DNA of 64,000 nucleotides, taken from contig BROG01001213.1 of NCBI GenBank assembly GCA_030159075.1, forward strand, positions 32,302-96,301. Direction: 5' to 3'. The notes beneath the pieces were generated by a model. That model made no database searches. It was not told where the DNA came from and was given only the letters and a program-made list of their open reading frames with translations. Below are positions 35,388-47,337 of the stretch, piece after piece (within the stretch, counting starts at the first letter, position 1; the number at the start of each line of letters is the position of its first letter). The position numbers and the translations under genes are program-made. The stretch is from Atrina japonica (Eukaryota; Mollusca; Bivalvia; Pterioida; Pinnidae).

Positions 35388-35762
35388 TTTAAAGGAGCAT
35401 TAACTGTTTTTTTTTTCAAAACTTTGTTTCTCCCTTTTTAATACATAGAATGATATACAATAACAAAAGAGAGATATTCAAAGGCATAAAAATTCTTCAA
35501 TTCCTATATGTTTTGTGAAAATTGCTTCAGAAACCCGAGGTTAGCACCTTTTCCACTTGCAATTGAAAAGCTCATCCTTACTATTTGTATATGAATACCA
35601 CACTGGACCTGACCTGATTTTCACAAAAGGAATATAGTATTCTTTATAACTGTGTATAACTTTGATAAATTAATATTGTACATCAAGTACAAATAGTATG
35701 AGTAGAAAAAAAAACGAAATATTTTTTGGGTAAACACAGCTCTAGATACACAGTCCCTTTAA
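35388..35762. mobile_element. MITE family M1, complete copy
   Basis: Left end 'tttaaaggagcattaactgt', right end 'aaacacagctctagatacacagtccctttaa'. The interior holds 'gagagatattcaaaggcataaaaattcttcaattcctatatgttttgtgaaaattgcttcagaaacccgagg'. It provides an unoccupied reference for the insertion inside the 50.2 kb copy. Confidence 0.8.
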
Positions 35763-36032
35763 CTCTTACTTTTGTAGTTGCTTAATTGTAAAAACAACTT
35801 GTATCCAGTCGTTTCGGTTAAACAATTAAATATGTTGAATTCAGATCAAAAGCCCTATTCCCTCTGTCAAATATATTGAATGTTTAATAACTTGATGCAA
35901 ACATATTTTTATTGTGTTTTTATTTTCTAAGATTTAAATCTAAAAGTGAGATGACTACTTATTTTCACATTTTCAATTTTAAAGGTAGCAGATGACAATA
36001 CAAATTTTGAAACATTAACATAACGCAAAATG

Positions 36033-36035
<3 letters not shown>
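35763..36035. other. No recognisable feature
   Basis: AT-rich; nothing recognised. Confidence 0.5.

Positions 36036-36089
<54 letters not shown>
36036..36089. repeat. (AT)n microsatellite
   Basis: About 54 bp of AT. Confidence 0.95.
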
Positions 36090-36091
<2 letters not shown>

Positions 36092-36192
36092 CGATTATCC
36101 ATAAATTTCTAAATAGTTTATTTTTAAAATGCGATGTTATCAAGGCATATTACAACCAGAGACGTGTAGACATGTATATGCGTATCTGAAAC

Positions 36193-36257
36193 ACCCACAC
36201 ACACACCCACACACACACACACACACACACACCCGCACACACACACATATATATATA
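36193..36257. repeat. (CA)n-(TA)n microsatellite
   Basis: CA tract with CCCA and CGCA interruptions, then a short TA tract. Confidence 0.93.
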
Positions 36258-36482
36258 TGTGCTTGCAGTGCTCTAGTGGCAGAGCGTTCGTCTCGCAAGC
36301 GGAAGTTCCCGGACCGGGTAATACCAAGGACTTTAAATGGTAGTGACTGTTACTTCGCTAAGCGTTCGGCATACGGAATGAAAGTCACGAGTGTTTTGGA
36401 TAAGGTTGAAAACCGAGGTCATGTGTCGCGATTTAAGTAGTTAAAATATCCCCAGGTCGGGCAGTGATTAGGTTTGAAAGGA
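36258..36482 (+). repeat. SINE-E copy, head complete
   Basis: The head reads 'gtgcttgcagtgctctagtggcagagcgttcgtctcgcaagcgg' (box A-like) and 'cccggaccgggta' (altered box B). The body has 'tggtagtgactgttacttcgctaagcg' and 'gtgttttggataaggttgaaaaccgaggtc', the inverse complement of the minus copies at 23360 and 40505. Confidence 0.65.
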
Positions 36483-37979
36483 CCCCCACCCAAAGAAACG
36501 ACGGGCCACCCTGTCTGGACTCTATAACATCGGAGCAAGACGTTATGAATAATTTAATGCATAATATTATAATATTATAGAACACATTCATGCACTGGAG
36601 AAAACATGAAAAAGTTTTATAAGATTTCATATTAATTTTGTATTATCTAAATTAAATCACGGTTGAAATATCTGTAAAATCAGAATAAAGAAAATGAGAG
36701 AAAATACTTTTGTTTTGTCCATCTATTGTTTCAGTCCAATTTTAAAAATGGAATTTAAAATATTATAACGACAATATGTATACCTTTCGATCGTTCTGTC
36801 CAGTGTCTTAAAAAAGGCAACTATATCAAATCGGTATCGCCTTTGAAAGACTTAAATTGCATTTGCGTAGCAACAGGTATTGTTTAACGTATTGCCAAAA
36901 CTGTAAAATCATCTATAGACATTATTACAACAAATACATACGTCTGAGCTTGTAATTACGCATATTTATCGTAACAATTTTCAAATAAAGATAGTTTATT
37001 CTCAATGGCCATATGCTTATAAGTATGATAATACATATAAATGCAAGACCATGGAAATATACAAGTGGCAGGGTTGTGTAATTGGATGAGAGACATTCAA
37101 ATGAAAAATAAATCTTTTTTCACAACATTAGATAGATATTTTTTTAACATTATGCACTTCTGAAACATTTTGAGAAGACAATAATTGAAGAAGTTTAAAA
37201 GAGGATGGTTTTCTGAAGAATAAAGGTTTAATGCATTCGATACGTTATGTGGTTACTGAAAGCATTCCATTATAAAATGATATTCATCTCTATTTCATGA
37301 AGATCATAACATACAAATGTTTTCCTTTCAGTGTTATAATGCCCAATTAAAAATAATATTTCAGCATGGTGTCATGTTGTAAACTTTGAATTTACTGGGT
37401 GTTTGTTCAAAATTTACAACATAACAATGGGATAAATACAGTATTGCAATAAAAATGACATAATGTCTCTGACGTAATATGCAAGTGACCTCTCTAGGTC
37501 AAACATTCAGAAAATGTTTACCACGTAATTTTGGGAAAAGTAAAGTCCGAAACTACAATGCTTACATGTAGATTTTGTGCAATATTTATTGCGTATATAT
37601 CAGAGAGATATCATTTGATGGTTAAAAGAATAGATTCGTTTTAGCTTCACGTTTGTTTACATGTAGATTAAGTGTGTTTGAACTAACCAGATTAAATTGT
37701 GGTTTCTTACCATTTACACATAGTTTTAGTCATTTTATTCACTTTTAGTTATAACGCTATTCATTTGTTTGATTTCTGTATTGATAGACATATGACACGT
37801 AACATTTCGTTCGTACCCCGATTATGTATGTGTGTGTTATTTATGTTGTAAAAATTGTTTCATTCTTGATGAAGGGATGTGTCGTCCCGAAAATGTGTCG
37901 TTAGTAGTTTTTTGTGTTCTATATAAGTCGTTATGACTTGTATCTATTTGATTAGATCCGACACTTAGGTGCTGTTAGC

Positions 37980-37983
<4 letters not shown>
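36483..37983. other. No recognisable gene
   Basis: AT-rich. The end ('gatgaagggatgtgtcgtcccgaaaatgtgtcgtt...atataagtcgttatgac', about 37870-37960) has the look of a dispersed repeat, but no second copy lies in this window. Confidence 0.4.

Positions 37984-38054
<71 letters not shown>
37984..38054. repeat. (AT)n microsatellite
   Basis: About 71 bp of AT. Confidence 0.97.
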
Positions 38055-38056
<2 letters not shown>

Positions 38057-38170
38057 TTAGAACAAACTAGCCAAACATACTCCGCTATAACCGTTAATTT
38101 AAATGCACAATTACAAATTAAAAATTTACTTTCGATATTTTTACAAAGATAAACGATTGTGAAGGTAACA

Positions 38171-38290
38171 TGTGGGAGTAAATAGTAAATAGGATATGTC
38201 AAAAGCATGGTTCAAACTTTATTAACTTTACAACGATTGACAAACAAATTAAGGCAACTTATATAAATATATCCCGCTGGCTGTGTGGTT
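38171..38290 (+). repeat. Dispersed repeat, copy 2 (with 34450-34563)
   Basis: Same orientation as copy 1. Here 'ggctgtgtggttaggca' follows, where copy 1 has 'ggctgcgatgtaggcg'; that end may be a decayed tRNA-like head. Confidence 0.7.
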
Positions 38291-38584
38291 AGGCAAAGTA
38301 GCTTCTGTTTTTTTTCCGCATTGCATCAGCTCCAGTTGTTTGACCTAGGTGGTCTCTAAGACTTGTATTTTACGATTACGTCAGAAAAATACTGTGTTAC
38401 AATACACTATTGTTTTGTGCATGGCAAACCCTTGAAAACTCAGAGATGCCTGACCAATCCCTTGAAAAATCACAAATGTTTGAAAATTAATTGGAAAACT
38501 CACATATGCTTGTAATTGTGGATGGGTTACTATTAAACGATAACTTTATGATACAACCACTTTCGTCAGGCAATAAAAATATAA

Positions 38585-38762
38585 ACCCTTTCACGATAAC
38601 TCACTTTTACCAGCGGTCCTGTGACTGAGTGGTAAAATGGAACCGATTTCCGACAAATGACGTCAAGGAAATAATCGGTTACTATAACGACGTCTATGTT
38701 TCACGGGTATCTGTATCATTTTGCTACTCAAAGTCACAGGACTGCAGTTAACGTGAAAGGGT
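38585..38762. mobile_element. Foldback MITE M9
   Basis: Inverted termini of about 45 bp: 'accctttcacgataact...ggtcctgtgactgagt' at left against 'caaagtcacaggactgcagttaacgtgaaagggt' at right. The CCCTTTCAC tip resembles that of M7, but no TTAA is seen at the ends. Confidence 0.8.
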
Positions 38763-39923
38763 CTTTTTCATTATAGAGGTAATGATAATATACAAACAGC
38801 ATCTCTAAATACAAAGGCATCCGGTGATTTGACATGATATGTAAATTTATGCATATACATTTCAAAAAACATGTCGTAAATATAGAGTTTACTATTTTTG
38901 CCATCAATTCCCCCACAAAGGAAAAGTAAAACTGTATCAAAGAAGGATGCAGGAAAAGATGAGAAAAGACTAATGATGCTAGCTGTTTCTCGCTGTGAGG
39001 TTTGTAATTACAAGAATCATTATACGGAAAATATGCCTGGTACATTCTGTAAAAGTGAATGGCAATCACACTTAGGGATGACTGAACTAGATGAACTATA
39101 TAACAATTTAAGAAAGATGGATATGCAAATATTTACACACATACTATAACGGATATCCTGTTGCACCGACTCGATACTCAATTCACTGAAGCAGTGACGG
39201 TAATGGACAGGAGCCGATATTTATTGAGGAAAATACAAGAATTCTTATGAAATTTACGAAATTGTTTATGTATTTTTTTGTTCCTGTGGATGTAGGTGTG
39301 TGATTTATTAAAAACGATTATATTTAATCTTCCATTCAAGCAATAATTATATCCCACCATGCAACGGTAATTGCGTAATACCTAAATAAGGAATAAATGA
39401 CAGTAATATATCTAAATAGTGAAATATATGCACATTCAGGATATTAATTTAAAAACACTTCAATAACTAATAGATCGTCACAAAATCAATTAACCAGGTG
39501 TATGGGTGGAGGATAATTGTGCATCGCTGTTGATTTCTGTTCATATTTTCTTTTTTACTTTAACTGCAGAATGTTATTATATTGGCCCACCTTAAGAGCT
39601 GCATTGATTCCTTTATTTCTCCACACCCAATTTTGTATTGAAATGTAAGTTATGTCACTGTGACGATGACATATTACCTTTGAGTGCCTTTACACAGTTC
39701 TGACTCACACGACAATAACAGGAGTTGTCGATCTTGTTTAAGGTGGCTCGGGGGTATTTGGATAGCCCGTGTTGAAATTCGTCGATAAGGGAATCATTAG
39801 TTATATTAGAAAGTATACAGATCAAGTTATTTTACATGGATTATATTCAGATTTTTTATCCAAATATCATCACTGAATTACAGGCGTAACTTTACATATG
39901 TAAATACATAAAGAGCTCCACCC

Positions 39924-39927
<4 letters not shown>
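38763..39927. other. No supported gene
   Basis: The plus frame at 38898-39149 (83 codons, with a CEVCNYKNH segment) and an overlapping minus frame were considered; neither is supported by splice or domain evidence. Confidence 0.4.

Positions 39928-40008
<81 letters not shown>
39928..40008. repeat. (GA)n microsatellite
   Basis: About 81 bp of GA. Confidence 0.97.
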
Positions 40009-40014
<6 letters not shown>

Positions 40015-40101
40015 GTGTCATGCTTAGTACCGGTTAAAGATTCCATTTCGTTCTTTTGCAGAATCATATTTATCTTTTTAATTAAATTACATTCTATGTA
40101 T

Positions 40102-40293
40102 ACAGTGAAACATCGATATTAAGACCACTTAACTGACTGTCTCATGGCGGTATGATCAAAGAGGTGGTCTCTAAAGTGAGGATCTGGACGTATTCAATAT
40201 ACATTGATAAATTTACAACGTACTGAATAGTTATGGTCTTAATTGTGAGGTGGTCTCCTAAACGAAGTGGTCTGTAGGCGAGGTTCCTCTGTG
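40102..40293. mobile_element. MITE family M5, complete copy
   Basis: Left end 'acagtgaaacatcgatattaagaccac', right end 'gtggtctgtaggcgaggttcctctgt', inverted copies with a few mismatches over about 27 bp. Confidence 0.75.
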
Positions 40294-40504
40294 TACATGT
40301 ATTAACTGAAAAAATATCGAAATCATTCCAAATGGAGATGGGTTGGACGCGTTAAGTCCATTTTATTATTATTTCCAGTTACATTTATTGTGCATATCTT
40401 AATTCCTGGAAACTATGTGCACCTCATTACGTAATGAAGAAAAAACAGTAATTAACTACAAAATAAAATGTTTTCCTTTACTCCCTGATATATGTGTCAA
40501 AGCA

Positions 40505-40830
40505 CAAATTTGTTTGTTATAGTTGTTTTACACCCCGTTAACAATATTTTAGTAATATGAAGATGTCACCAACTTTTGGTGAAGTGCCACAAATTTTGAT
40601 TTTTGCTATGGACCAATGTTATACCAAATGGAGCGAATTTTCATTTACGTGCCACGCCTATAGTGTTATATTACACGGGACCTTGGTTTTTAGTCTGACC
40701 CGAGACTTTCACTTCGTACTCCCACCTCTTAGCGAAGGAACAGTCACTACCTATTCTTAAGTTTTTAGTACGAACCGGACTTTCTTTCCACCACTTCCAC
40801 CCCTAGACTACTGTAAGCGGTTAGAGCACT
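40505..40830 (-). repeat. SINE-E copy
   Basis: 'ttgttttacaccccgttaacaatattttagtaatatgaagatgtcaccaacttttggtgaagtgccac' at the left matches the start of the 23360 copy; 'gaaggaacagtcactacc' is the shared landmark; the head complement is near 'ctactgtaagcggttagag'. The left part also resembles the SINE-A tail, so the two families may share a 3' module. Confidence 0.65.
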
Positions 40831-41579
40831 TATAACTGTACGGCGCGATACATGTGTAATCCTTAATACAGTAAATGAATGGGAACAACAGCAGGAGTTT
40901 TTGCATCATTAGAATTTTCCTGTATCGACCTACATAATAAAGGCAAAGAATTCAATAAAAATTTGTATCGAAAAAGTCGTCCCTCAAAGAGATATCTTAA
41001 AATGAATGTCAAATGTAACTATGTCAATTCATTGCAAATAATCAAGCGAAGAAAAAGCTATTCACAACTCTGATGAATAACTCAACATCTTATTTGATAA
41101 GAGTTCAGATTATGCAGTTCCCGAGAAATTCTCGATAGTATATCTATAGGGTAATACAGTTAATTTACATACTGACTCTTTGTAGGTCCATATTGTAACA
41201 GTGTGACCTAACTCGAAGTCATTATCCGGGCGATATTACAGGTTTGACATACATTATGTGGTTATGAGTTTAACTGTGAAATAAAACCGGGAGGGCATTG
41301 ATCTATAGGTCGTCAGCTATATACGAGTATTTAAAAGGCTTAGTCAGCCAATGCTGTATTGAAACACATGGATAATCTATTATCTAATCCTGGTATGATG
41401 TCGTGATCTACATTTTATTTGAAAAAAGTCCATCGATATCATGAATATAGATATTTAGCCCAGCTTCACATAAAAATAAGAAATACCTTTCAATTTAATT
41501 TTATTGCCAAATATTAAATTAGAAATATGACCGACGCGGATCAGTGTTGATTTATTTGTCTAAAGGGAAACACCAAAAT
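40831..41579. other. No recognisable feature
   Basis: AT-rich. The 64-codon frame at 40879-41073 has no recognised motif. Confidence 0.45.
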
Positions 41580-43015
41580 ATAAATAAAAAAACAAGAGGC
41601 CCAATGGTCAGGTTTGGCTAAACTTAGTCCACTAGTTCTTGAGATGAAGTCAAAAATGTCTCAAATTTGACAAGAAAAGTTATACTTTTAAAAATGCACT
41701 AAAAGGGGAAATAACTCCCAAAAGGGGTGACCTGATAATTTCGGCTCTATTGACTTTCTTATAGGTCTTTGCTTGTTGAAATTTTGCCTTCTTTCACTTT
41801 TATTCTACCTATTATACTTTTCAAGATAATGTCAAAAACATGAAAAATCCACTTAAAATGCGAAATAACTCCCAAAAGGGATGACCTGACAATTTCGGCT
41901 GTATTGACTGTTTTGTAGATCTTTGCAAGCTGAACAGTTTTGCTTCTTATTTTTTACTCTACCTTTTATACTTTTCAAGATAATGTCAAAAAACATCAAA
42001 AAACATGAAAAATCCGCTTAAAAGTGTAAATAACTCCCATAAAAGACAATCTGACAATTTCGGCCCTATTGGCATTTTTGTAGATCTTTGCGTGCTGAAC
42101 ATTTTTGCTTCTTTCACTGACTCTCTATCCATTATACTTTTCAAGATAATAAGAAAAAGCTGTCAAAAACATGAAAAATCCATTAAAAAAGAAAAATAAC
42201 TCCCATAAGGGGGCGACCTGACAATATCAGCCCTATTTACTTTTTTGTAGATCTTTGCATGCTGGACATTTTTTGTTTCTTTCACTTTACTCTGCCTATA
42301 ATACTTTTCAAGATAATGTCAAAAAACATCCAAAAACATGAAAAATCCACTTAAAATGGGAATGGGAAATAACTCCCATAAGGGGCAACCCGATAATTTC
42401 AGCCCTATTTACTTTTTTGTAGATCTTTGCATGCTGAACATTTAAGTTTCTTTCACTTTTACTCTACTTATTATCCGTTTCAAGATAATGTCAAAAAACG
42501 TCCAAGAACATTAAAAATTTACAAAAAGGGGAAATATTTCCCATAAGGAGCGACCTGACAATTTCAGCCCTTCGACTTTTTTGTAGATCTTTGCAAGCTG
42601 AACATTTTTGCTTCTTTCACTTTTACTTTACCTATTATACTTTTCAAGATAATGTAAAAATAAAACATCCAATAACATGAAAATTCCACTTAAAGGGAAA
42701 ATAACTCCCATAAGGAGAAACCTGATAATTTCAGCCCTATTGACTTTTTTGTAGATCTTTGTGTGCTGAACATTTTTGCTTCTTTCATTTTTACTCTACC
42801 TATTACACTTTTCAAGATAATGGCAAAAACATCCAAAAACATGAAAAATTCATAAAATGGGGAAATAACTCCCATAAGGACCGACTTGACAATTTCGGCC
42901 CTATTGATTTGTTGGTAGATCTTTGTGTGCTGAATATATTTGCTTATTTCACTTTTACTCTACCTATTATACTTTTCAAGATAATATCAAACAGATTCGA
43001 GGCATGATAGATTAC
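41580..43015. repeat. Tandem array of eight units of about 165 bp
   Basis: Each unit contains 'aaataactcccataagg', 'cctgacaatttcagccctattgac', 'tttttgtagatctttgc', 'tgctgaacatttttgcttctttcacttttactctacctattatacttttcaagataatgtcaaaaacat' and 'catgaaaaatccacttaaaa'. The 'aactccc' landmark recurs at about 41709, 41863, 42028, 42194, 42367, 42532, 42698 and 42863, giving spacings of 154-173 bp. The array starts after 'acaagaggcccaatggtcagg', a phrase I associate with molluscan repeats. Tandem units of this size inside short unique ends recall the bivalve 'pearl' elements. Open frames here are repeat-derived. Confidence 0.9.
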
Positions 43016-43042
43016 GTATCTGAGTTCATAAATTATAAAGTG

Positions 43043-43489
43043 TTAAAGAGGCATTAGCTGTGTTTTTATTATTTTTTTTTTACGACTAAGATCGATAAAC
43101 AATATCACAGATGGGGATATAAACAATTCCTATATATTTGTTTGAAAATTGTTTGAGAAGCCGAGGTCTGTCACTTGATTACCGTAACTCAACCTTATAT
43201 AAATACCACACTGTAACTGACCTTGTTACCGTATCACAGAATATATAGGAATATGATATGTGACCTTCTTACCGTATCACAGAATATATAGGATTATGAT
43301 ATGTGACCTTGTTACCGTATCACAGAATATATAGGATTATGATATGTGACCTTGTTACCGTATCACAGAATATATAGGAATATGATATGTTTATGCCTGT
43401 TTATTACTCTTATTTGTTATTATACATCAAGTACATGAAGAAAAAAAATATCAAAATAATTGTTTTTGGTAACAGTTAATACCCCTTAA
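43043..43489. mobile_element. MITE family M1 copy carrying a 43-bp tandem repeat
   Basis: Termini 'ttaaagaggcattagctgtg' and 'cagttaataccccttaa' are inverted copies. Inside, a 43-bp segment beginning TGACCTTGTTACCGTATCAC is repeated four times at 43218, 43261, 43304 and 43347, with one or two differences between units. Other M1 copies have only one unit. Confidence 0.85.
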
Positions 43490-43609
43490 CTAAGGATGAG
43501 TATGAACTACTTAATCAATTCACAGTTGAGGTATTCAACTGTTTATGGATATTTCTGAAGTTTACCTAAGCATATACTAAGGTGATCGACGCTTTGTTTT
43601 TTTCTAAAT

Positions 43610-43791
43610 ACAGTGGAACCTGTATATAGGGGCCACCCAAGGGAACAGAAAATATTGACCTTTATGTGCAGGTGACCCTTATACACAGGTTCAATTCAGT
43701 TGAAGTATGCAGTCAAGGGACTTGAAAAAACTGGCCTTTATAAACAGGTAATCCTTATATAGATGTGGCCGATATAGCAGGTTTTACTGTA
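43610..43791. mobile_element. MITE family M5 copy
   Basis: Left end 'acagtggaacctgtatataggggccacc', right end 'ggccgatatagcaggttttactgt'. The interior has 'gacctttatgtgcaggtgacccttatacacaggt'. Confidence 0.75.
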
Positions 43792-43929
43792 TCTATAATT
43801 TTATGTAATAAGTTTTCATAAGTGTCAAATGGCATAATAAATTTTGTATGGTTTATGTGAAATTCACGACAAATGAACTTGATGGCACATATATCCTGAA
43901 ATCATAAGAAAATAGATCATGAATAATGA

Positions 43930-44101
43930 TACTGATTCATGTACCACGTGATAGTGGTAATGGAACGTAAGCCTACGTAATCTTCCCGCTAAAATGACGT
44001 TACCGCGGGATATCGTCTTCTAGCGTCATTTCATCACTAACAGAAACAAAAGTTCCGCACAAACGTTAGCCCGTATCACGTGGTACATGAATTAGTCCCA
44101 T
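43930..44101. mobile_element. Foldback MITE M6, copy 1
   Basis: Ends 'tgattcatgtaccacgtgata' and 'tatcacgtggtacatgaattagtccca' are inverted copies. The inner part has 'gtaatggaacgtaa' and 'aagttccgcacaaacgtta'. Copy 2 lies at 48575. Confidence 0.82.
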
Positions 44102-45062
44102 TAAAAAGATGTACACTTTCGTTTAGGCTTTCGTTTTTACGAGTTGATTAAACATCAACGAAGTTACGTTATGCTAAGTTGTTTATTGGAAACAAGTCAA
44201 AGCACATTTTGCAGTATGGGGTTAATAACACATTATATTGACGCAAAATTACACATATATGTGCATTTCAGCAACATAAACTCAATTTCAAGATTGAAAT
44301 TTCCAAATCACACTTTTATTCGTATTTTTTGCTTTTTAAAATGACGAAAATATAGTAACAATTCGCTGAAAAATATAGGTCCAGAAGACTTGTTGAAATA
44401 TATGCTATTAAAGGTCAGTTCGGCGTCCTTTATGAATTTCAAGATATTATAAATTTGCTTTAGAATGTTACTTTTCAATTATTTTTGCCATTATACTCTT
44501 GTGATTGAAATAAGACTGGACTGTTAACAACTCTTGAGCACGATTAATATGCAAATAGGTTTTGGTCAAGTTTCCCTTACTGTGTATTGGCAAGATCTGT
44601 CTGTGAAGTTGGACATAGATGTTACGTCATTCCTCATTCACGTGATCTTAACTGATGAGAAACTCGCGGCAGTCTTCGAAGTTGGGAAAATGTTTTACAT
44701 GTATGCGTATTGACCTAGAGATTTAAGTCTACTGATAGGAAGTATAGCGTAAGGGTATGGTACTGCCCTGTCGCTTAGAAATTTAATATCGATGAAACGA
44801 TGTTTATAAGCACACGATTTTATAATCATACCGCTGATCTAAGTAGTTTGTTGCGAATAAATAAGCCATCAGTACTCACGTTAGGCCAAATGTCTGACCC
44901 GATTTTTACTTACTTTTTATAAAACCTTATTTTACTGAATTAAAAAGTATTCAGTATACTGAGTGTATTATACCTCATTAAAACTTACGATTGCCATCAA
45001 ATCGTATCAGTTCTTTCAGTACTTTGATTTGGATGCCCACTCGACACATTTGTATATTTATA
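44102..45062. other. No recognisable feature
   Basis: AT-rich; nothing supported. Confidence 0.45.
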
Positions 45063-45375
45063 TTTTTTATGCTATCCCCGAAAAAAATTTCGGGGAGCAT
45101 ATAGTCGCTGTCGTGTCTGTCCGTTCGCGCTCATATATTTTAAACCGTAAATATACATTTTATCGTATTTCACACAAATGTTCTTTGGGACTTTCGGACA
45201 AAGGTCAATCAAGGTCATTTTTGAAAGGTCAAGGTCACATAAATCCCTAAAATATTGGGAAAGGCTTCATATTATCTCATACCATCCATCAGAGTTGTAT
45301 CATATTTCTCACTGTATGTTCCTTTGGACAGGGACTTTCGGACAAAGGTCACTTAAGGTCACCAATTCTAATCAA
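45063..45375 (+). repeat. Dispersed repeat with 'ttcggggagcatatagtcgc' start
   Basis: 'tatgctatccccgaaaaaaatttcggggagcatatagtcgctgtcgtgtctgtccgttcgcgc' includes a short palindrome (ccccgaa...ttcgggg) and is of a type I have seen repeatedly in molluscan genomes. Two internal copies of 'tttgggacttt/gggactttcggacaaaggtca' lie at about 45185 and 45325. The 95-codon frame across it is repeat-derived. Confidence 0.5.
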
Positions 45376-45726
45376 TACTCAAACTCAATATTTTTTTACT
45401 TTTTGGACTAATAGTTGTTTCTAAAACTTCTGAGTTTGACTAACAACATAAAACACATGGGTGAAAATCAAAAATATTTTTCATAAAGATTTTAAAATAT
45501 GTTGAGTATATAACTCAAAATTTTAGCATGTACTCAAGACCGGGGAAACAGAAAAAAAGGAAAATTGCATAAGACTGTAGTAAATGGGTGACAATGGTTG
45601 TACCCGAGTTGGATTTGAAACTTTTTGGTGATTTTTGTAAATAAGTGATTTATACAATTATAAATGATCTATACAATTTTGTGGAGTTCTTAATGTATAT
45701 CCAATTCGACCATGTTTACGGATCAG

Positions 45727-45789
45727 TGGCACGATATGTTTGTAGTAGGAGAGGAAAAATGTGCGGTCAGACCGGAAATCGAAACCAGG
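45727..45789 (-). repeat. SINE-G, left part, split by the next element
   Basis: 'tgtagtaggagaggaaaaatgtgcggtcagaccggaaatcgaaaccagg' aligns with the intact paralogue at 47895. The remaining part resumes at 47733. The box B complement is 'gaaatcgaaacc'. Confidence 0.75.
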
Positions 45790-46023
45790 GCTCGTATGCA
45801 CAAAAATCTTAGAACTGCTCTTAAGCATGGCACTTATCCCCAAAACAATCTACTTAACTAAGAGATATTCTTAAACTGTGATGCTAGAATTTTTTTAGCA
45901 TATTACTTAGCTCTTCTTAGCTAAGTAGATCGCAGTTTTGTTAAGTTCTTACGTCATAGAAGCGTAACGTCAACTTTGACGCATTTTTACATCATTGCTA
46001 TTCCCGTATTGACAGACACCTGT

Positions 46024-46246
46024 GACAACGGCCGAAAAAGGCGGAAACCAAATTGGAACATGGAAGAGTGTCTTCATTTAATACACTTGTTTAACCAAAG
46101 CAAGAAAATTCTGCGAACAAAATTCGGATGTGGGGTAACAACCCAAAAGAAATGAGAAGTTTGGAAGTCAATAACTGATTCTATAAATGCATCTAACACC
46201 ACAACCATGCGCACGGTTGGAGAGGTGGAGTAAAAGTGGCATAAAA
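46024..46246 (+). pseudogene. Myb/SANT-like domain gene of a Harbinger element
   Basis: A single frame reads NGRKRRKPNWNMEECLHLI, then HLFNQSKKILRTKFGCGVTT, a TGA at 46153-46155, then EVWKSITDSINAS, MRTVGEVE, a TAA at 46231-46233 and KWHKT. The spaced tryptophans (PNW, VW, KW) and the text K.KPNW...E...LI.L......L..KF...VT...K...W..I...IN.......RTV.EV..KW match the trihelix/Myb-like DNA-binding subunit encoded by PIF/Harbinger transposons. Two in-frame stops and an insertion immediately afterwards mean that it is not functional. A possible start is the ATG at 46060. Confidence 0.75.
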
Positions 46247-46854
46247 CAGTGGCGTAGGAATCGATTTGAAAGTGGAGGGGGCATTTTTTTAATATTATTT
46301 TTGGAAAATGATTTTCCAGTAAAAATTGTTTTCATATGCCTTTTCTTTATGTGATTAGTACATACATCAGTGGTGGATATATGTTAAAAAATTTAAAAGG
46401 TTTAAAAGGCTGGTGACATAAAATGATATCTATTTGTGATGCAATGCATACATCATAAAAAGCACACTGAAGATTCAAAGTTTGAGTAGGCGTAAAAGTA
46501 AAATTTAATCCCGAGCTGAGCGAAAAATTTTGGGAAATTTGGTTTTAATTTTTCGGATTTCTTATAGAAAAATTAAAAGGTTTCACATATTTTATCAACT
46601 TTAGGGTACGCACTGGTTACTTTACATAATTTTAAGTGTTGGATTAATTGTGAGGCAATATTTTATTAGAGGGCGTGTTTTACGAATCTAATAAAACAAC
46701 TTTTCTTTAAATTTGGAAGCCCATAAAAGCATTTTCTTGTGTACAGACGCAAAAATACGCCTAGTAATCTGCTAGTAAATCAAAATAAAATTTGCATGTG
46801 AAAAAGTTGGGGGGGGGGGGGGGGGCTTGCCCAGCCCCCGTTCCTACGCCTATG
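46247..46854. mobile_element. Family D-like foldback element inside the Harbinger element
   Basis: Ends 'agtggcgtaggaatcgatttgaaagtgg' and 'cccagcccccgttcctacgccta' are inverted, and a G run of about 17 lies near the right end. It interrupts the Myb-like gene right after KWHKT. It is longer than the other D copies, and its terminus has GTAGGAA where they have GTCGGAA. Confidence 0.7.
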
Positions 46855-46939
46855 TAATATACACATGAAAGGCCGCGGAGAAATTGCAGATCACAAACGT
46901 AACTGACAGATGACAGGTACACAAATGTAAATCCGGTTT

Positions 46940-47008
46940 TTTCGCGATAATTTTATTTACGCATTATTTCGCGAGAGTTCTTGCTCGCGAGAATAAAATT
47001 ATCGCGTA
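46940..47008. repeat. Inverted repeat (hairpin)
   Basis: 'cgcgataattttattt' and 'aataaaattatcgcg' are inverted copies around 'cgcgagagttcttgctcgcga'. It lies within the Harbinger element and could be a subterminal or regulatory hairpin. Confidence 0.7.
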
Positions 47009-47337
47009 TGAAGTATGATAATAGTATGACGAATAGGACATACGAAATCGCAAAAATATTTGATGAAAAAGGCTAAAAGACATAATGCCGTAGAAAATGT
47101 TAACATATCATGCATATATATCCGAGAAAGGATGAAATATGCCGGAGATTGATATTTCTGTCATCCACGGAAGAATAAAAAATAATGTTTACTCGCTCAC
47201 TCATTATTCAAATCGATTTCCTTTCACAAATATGTCGTCATTCATTTCAAATTTTGGTAAATTAGTCTTGTACTCATTTTCAATTTACCACACAAGTTTT
47301 TTTTCAACCCGGGATTTTTGAAAAAGAACAAATCATT

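Noticed and set aside
38898..39149. 83-codon plus frame with CEVCNYKNH and a charged C-terminus
   Set aside because: Looks more protein-like than most, but an equally long minus frame overlaps it and no domain, acceptor or donor supports it.
47138..47321. 60-codon plus frame inside the Harbinger element
   Set aside because: No similarity to element proteins; composition is consistent with chance.
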